This document shows, piece by piece, positions 20,228 through 23,563 of a stretch of 23,563 bases of DNA; the first letter of the stretch is position 1, and each line of letters opens with the position of its first letter. The position numbers and the translations under genes are program-made. Origin of the DNA: Plakobranchus ocellatus (taxonomy: Eukaryota; Mollusca; Gastropoda; Plakobranchidae); NCBI GenBank assembly GCA_019648995.1, contig BLXT01004553.1:1-23563 (forward strand), in the 5' to 3' direction. The notes beneath the pieces are model-generated. The model was not told the origin of the DNA. It searched no databases and was given only the letters and a program-made list of their open reading frames with translations.

Positions 20228-20780
20228 CAGTGCATTCTCGTTAGCAAAGGCGAACAAATCAAACAAGTTTCAAAATTCAAATATCTAGGCTACCTGATAA
20301 CATCAGATCGCAGATGCACAAGTGAAATAAGTAAAAGAATAGCCATGGCCAAAGATACAATCCAAAAAATGAAACCAATACTGGCAAATAGAAACATAAG
20401 TATGAAAACCAAAATAAGGGTAATGGAAACATATGTATAGTCAGTACTTTTGTATGGTAGTGAGTGTTGGACAATAAACAAAGAAATAGAGAACAAAACT
20501 AGAAGCAGTAGAGATTTGGTTTATCAGAGGAATGATGAGGATATCATGGACGGAAAAAAAGTCAAATGAATTGGTACTGAAAGAAGCTAATCTCGAGCGA
20601 CCACTGATTAAAGCCATAACGCACCTACAGTTTTAAGGCCATATTTGCCGACACATGCGTTTAAAATACTTTGCAATCACTGGAAAGATTGAGGGCCAAC
20701 GCAGTGGAGGTAGACAGAGAATAACCTTTAATGAAAGTCTTAAGTCATGGACCTACACTACACTAACTAAACATTGTTGA
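20228..20780 (+). mobile_element. LINE reverse-transcriptase ORF2 remnant (3' part)
   Basis: From 20228 the frame reads QCILVSKGEQIKQVSKFKYL followed by GYLITSDRRC, then RIAMAK and KTKIRVMETYV. A TAG at 20438 follows, then SVLLYGSECWT. After a frame change near 20500 it continues LEAVEIWFIRGMMRISWTEK and NELVLKEANLERPL, with TAA at 20634, then ITGKIEGQRSGGRQRITF and a TGA at 20778. FKYLG, the LLYGxExWT block and GKIEGxRxxGRxR are typical of the region after the polymerase motifs in endonuclease-type non-LTR retrotransposons common in molluscs. The endonuclease and polymerase core are absent, so this is a 5'-truncated, decayed copy. An RTE-like clade is possible but not assigned. Confidence 0.85.
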
Positions 20781-21588
20781 AGTTAATCAGTTTCTGCTGT
20801 TAAAACTGCATCACCCTGAAGTTACAGGAAAGGGAAACAATGTAAGTCCATACTCATGCCCTGGCTGGTCAATCACAATGAAAACGGATGAAACTTATGA
20901 CGGAAGACGTACATTCCCTCATACAATAATTATGAATAATATATTGAACCTGTAATGAGGAATATTTTGGAAAAAGCTAAGATAGACAGACACTACAGGC
21001 CTTTTGGCATAAAAACCAGGAAAACTTGGAATGTTTTAAACATCAGAAAACACTATTTGCATTTGATAAAAAAAAAACAGGGCATGAATAAGTTGAGCCT
21101 TTAAATATTTGAGAGGCGAAATTGAGCCTAAAGAAAATAAGATTTTGAGCGATATGATTTAAGGCCTTGCAAACACTAAAAATAAGATTGACTTACAATA
21201 TATGCAAAAAATAAAGACTTTTGAACATATTTATTTTCCAAACTGTCATGCATAGAAATATTGGTTCCACACATACACACACACAAAAGAAACAACTTAA
21301 CTTTGAAACAAAATACTATAGAGGAATAATTGTTATGACAAATAGGAGCCAAATACAGTAAAAATGATGTGTTACTTCTACTTTGTAAAAATGAAAAAAG
21401 GTTCGTGGAGGTTAAAGTAGAATAACAACAACAACAACAAAAAAAAAAGCATCCAACCAGATGCACTGTAAAGAACATGAAGCGCTTAAAATAAAGAAAC
21501 AAGAGCTGGCAGAAGGATATATATTATCAAATGGCCATCACAAGATCGTATGAGATGCATCTCTAGTCAAAGGAGACAATTCAGTTAA
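20781..21588. other. non-coding stretch, possible LINE 3' tail
   Basis: AT-rich sequence following the LINE remnant; part may be its 3' untranslated region. No poly(A) or short-repeat tail or target-site duplication marks its end. Open frames on the minus strand (21176-21502) show no recognisable domain. Confidence 0.5.
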
Positions 21589-21664
21589 AGATGATATTGA
21601 TGTTTATAATGGTGCTATTGATGATGAAAATGATGATGATGACGACGACGAAGACGACGTCGAC

Positions 21665-21695
<31 letters not shown>

Positions 21696-21716
21696 ATGAT
21701 GATGACGATGATAATA
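21589..21716. repeat. (GAT)n/(GAC)n trinucleotide repeat
   Basis: GAT triplets change to GAC/GAA triplets (about 21641-21665, including a GACGTCGAC centre) and back to GAT. Confidence 0.95.
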
Positions 21717-22402
21717 TATTGTAGTAAATTTCAGCCGCCGACTTATATATGCTTTATGAACTTTAGTATCCCTGTAATGTCAATCCGCCCTTTGCTCTGA
21801 TAGGGCACAGCATCAAGTGAGCCTAGAAAGTAGAAGAATTGTTTAATTATCAAAAAATAAATAAGGATTGACTTTTCAAAGAATTAGTTTGCTTACCTAA
21901 TGAAACAATAACAATGATAATGAGCATTGATTTTCGCACAAATGATAGGCCAAAAAACCCAAAGAAAAACGCCTTTTTCAAATACATATTCTATAGTTGT
22001 AACAGATATAGAAGAACAATAGAAAATAAAATAATTCTATACACATACAACTGTATGCGAGTATGTTTATATGTACGTATGTAACAATGAATTCAGTGCT
22101 TATCAGCAGGTATGATCAATGTTACATTCATTATATGTTCACCACCACCATTAATTAGACGGTCTGTGGTCACTTAATTCAGTGCAATAAAATGATCGTT
22201 CTTTTGCGCATGAAGACAGGATCTAAAGATTTAAATAAGGTATGCTGATCCAATTCAGGCTTTCGATCGGTATAATGCTTTGATTAAGATTTTTTTTTTA
22301 TTTTGGTATAAATGATTTGATTGGTGTTATCTTTTCTCACCGACGAAAGTAGAGGTAACACAATTTTTTAACTACAAGTTTCCTCACATTTTGAATTAAT
22401 TA
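21717..22402. other. non-coding stretch, nothing recognised
   Basis: AT-rich DNA between the GAT repeat and the SINE. I see no gene, repeat unit or RNA. Confidence 0.6.
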
Positions 22403-22665
22403 CAGTTCATCTGGTAGGGCAGTTGACTACCAACTTAGAGGTCCGAGGTTCGAATCCCAGTCCGGACCAAGTCAATTTTTCATTGCTCCCCTGCGTCCAT
22501 CCAGCACTTTATGGGTAGCTAGGTCTCTTGAGATCCGGCGAAAGTAAAGGCGGCGAGGAAAGCAATGGCAAACTACCTCATAATGCCGTATGCCTAGAAC
22601 AACCGGAACCCTACTCCTGGTTTCCCGATGCTTGGATTAAGCGTGGGACCCACTTGACTTTACTA
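22403..22665 (+). mobile_element. tRNA-related SINE
   Basis: The head has an A-box-like TGGTAGGGCAG at 22412-22422 and a perfect B box, GGTTCGAATCC, at 22447-22457. This is the internal RNA polymerase III promoter layout. A CCA follows the tRNA-like part at 22467-22469, but the T stem is badly mispaired, so it is not a working tRNA. A G/C-richer body of about 190 bases follows, with AAGGCGGCGAGGAAAGCAAT and TGGCAAACTACCTCA. The element ends CCCACTTGACTTTACTA and runs directly into (TAG)n, which is probably its 3' tail. SINEs move using LINE proteins; the partner cannot be identified here. Confidence 0.8.
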
Positions 22666-22695
22666 TAGTAGTAGTAGTAGCAATAGTAGTAGTAA

Positions 22696-22773
<78 letters not shown>

Positions 22774-22797
22774 AAAAGTAGTAATAGTAGTAGTAGT

Positions 22798-22828
<31 letters not shown>

Positions 22829-22868
22829 CTAGCAGTAGTGATAGTAACAGCAAAAGTAGTAGTAATAG
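22664..22868. repeat. (TAG)n/(CAG)n microsatellite at SINE tail
   Basis: Mostly TAG triplets from 22664 to 22797, about eight CAG units at 22798-22823, then interrupted TAG. It begins exactly where the SINE body ends. Confidence 0.95.
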
Positions 22869-22959
22869 TGCCTGCATTGGTGATTTACCCATCGTTTCAT
22901 CGAGCTCCATTTTAGATGGAGCTAAAAGACGAAGAATTGGGAAAGAGAGTTTAGAGAAA

Positions 22960-22973
22960 AGAAACAAACAGAA

Positions 22974-23026
<53 letters not shown>

Positions 23027-23345
23027 AGAGAGAGAGAGATAGAGAGAGAGATAGGGAGAGAGAGAGAGAGAAAGAGCGGGACAGAAAGAAAGAGAGAGGG
23101 AGAGAAAAGGGAGAGAGAGAGAGATAGATAGATAGAGAGAGATAGATAACCCTCCTCCCTTTTTCCTTCTTTCTCACTCTGACTTTCACTTTCTTGAAAC
23201 CTCTCTCTCACTCTCTCTCTCTCCATTTCATTTTTTCCTGCTTCTGTCTCTCTCTCTTTTTTTTTACTCTATTCTCACTCTTTCTTTCTTTCACCTCTGT
23301 CCCTCTCTCTTTTTCCTACACCCCCTCTTTTTTTTCTCCCTTTCT
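22960..23345. repeat. polypurine (GA)n followed by polypyrimidine (TC)n block
   Basis: The + strand is almost pure GA/GGA/GATA from about 22970 to 23148, then switches to C/T-rich sequence from about 23150 to 23345. The long Ser/Leu/Phe frames here are artefacts of the repeat. The two halves are approximately complementary and could pair as an imperfect hairpin. Confidence 0.9.
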
Positions 23346-23429
23346 GAAATGTTTTGTGAAAAGGGAAGAATTGACCTCTGACACAGAAAAAGTCATCAGA
23401 TCGCCATCCTTCCCAGTACTGTCCAAAGA

Positions 23430-23563
23430 AAGCTACTAGTGAAAGAAGTCTTTAAAAAAATCGGTACATTTCTAGCTTTTCTGAAAGTTCAGCCACTTAG
23501 TGAGAGAGAAACTGCCAGTGAAAGAAATCTTTAAAAAACATTCGCTTAAGTTCTAGCTTATAA
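23430..23563. repeat. about 79-bp tandem repeat cut by window edge
   Basis: AGTGAAAGAAGTCTTTAAAA at 23438 recurs as AGTGAAAGAAATCTTTAAAA at 23517, and each is followed by a TTCTAGCTT block. At least one full unit and part of another are present, and the array may continue past the window. Confidence 0.7.

Noticed and set aside
22403-22469. A working tRNA gene
   Set aside because: The B box is perfect, but the T stem is mispaired and no acceptor stem can be formed with the 5' end; it is the head of a SINE.
22611-23189. 192-codon minus-strand open frame rich in Leu, Ser and Tyr
   Set aside because: It is a low-complexity artefact produced by the TAG and GA repeats and runs through the SINE tail.

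Overview
This window looks like nuclear DNA from an invertebrate animal, most likely a mollusc and perhaps a gastropod. It is AT-rich, densely loaded with microsatellites, and split by a 625-base assembly gap. It carries one intron-containing gene among decayed transposon pieces. The species guess rests on general resemblance of the gene, the SINE-like element and the LINE remnant to those of molluscs; nothing diagnostic of a species is visible.

The only convincing host gene is on the + strand at 4204-14631. It encodes a 221-residue SAM-dependent methyltransferase of the METTL27 (WBSCR27) type in five coding exons: 4204-4294, 6699-6845, 11810-11965, 13459-13555 and 14457-14631. All four introns are GT-AG, their phases (1,1,1,2) join without a break, and the product reads straight from ATG to stop. 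The large introns hold (AT)n, (GA)n and (GT)n/(GC)n tracts, a three-copy 93-bp minisatellite and the assembly gap.

Layout: 1-215 is a trinucleotide-repeat block. 216-4203 is non-coding 5' flank with one MITE-like element (1880-2132) and an A-rich stretch just upstream of the gene. 4204-14631 is the gene, with poly(A) signals at 14736 and 14908. 14914-18146 is non-coding with two microsatellites. 18147-19957 is a decayed piggyBac DNA transposon with TTAA-associated terminal repeats and a broken transposase. 20228-20780 is the 3' part of a LINE reverse-transcriptase ORF. 22403-22665 is a tRNA-related SINE running into a (TAG)n microsatellite. 22960-23345 is a purine block followed by a pyrimidine block. 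23430-23563 is the start of a tandem repeat cut by the window edge.

I found no operon, CRISPR array, viral element, true tRNA or rRNA gene, and no strong evidence for a new system. The most informative items are the gene model, the repeat architecture around exon 4, the poly(A) hexamers inside the intronic minisatellite, and the duplicated piggyBac terminus.
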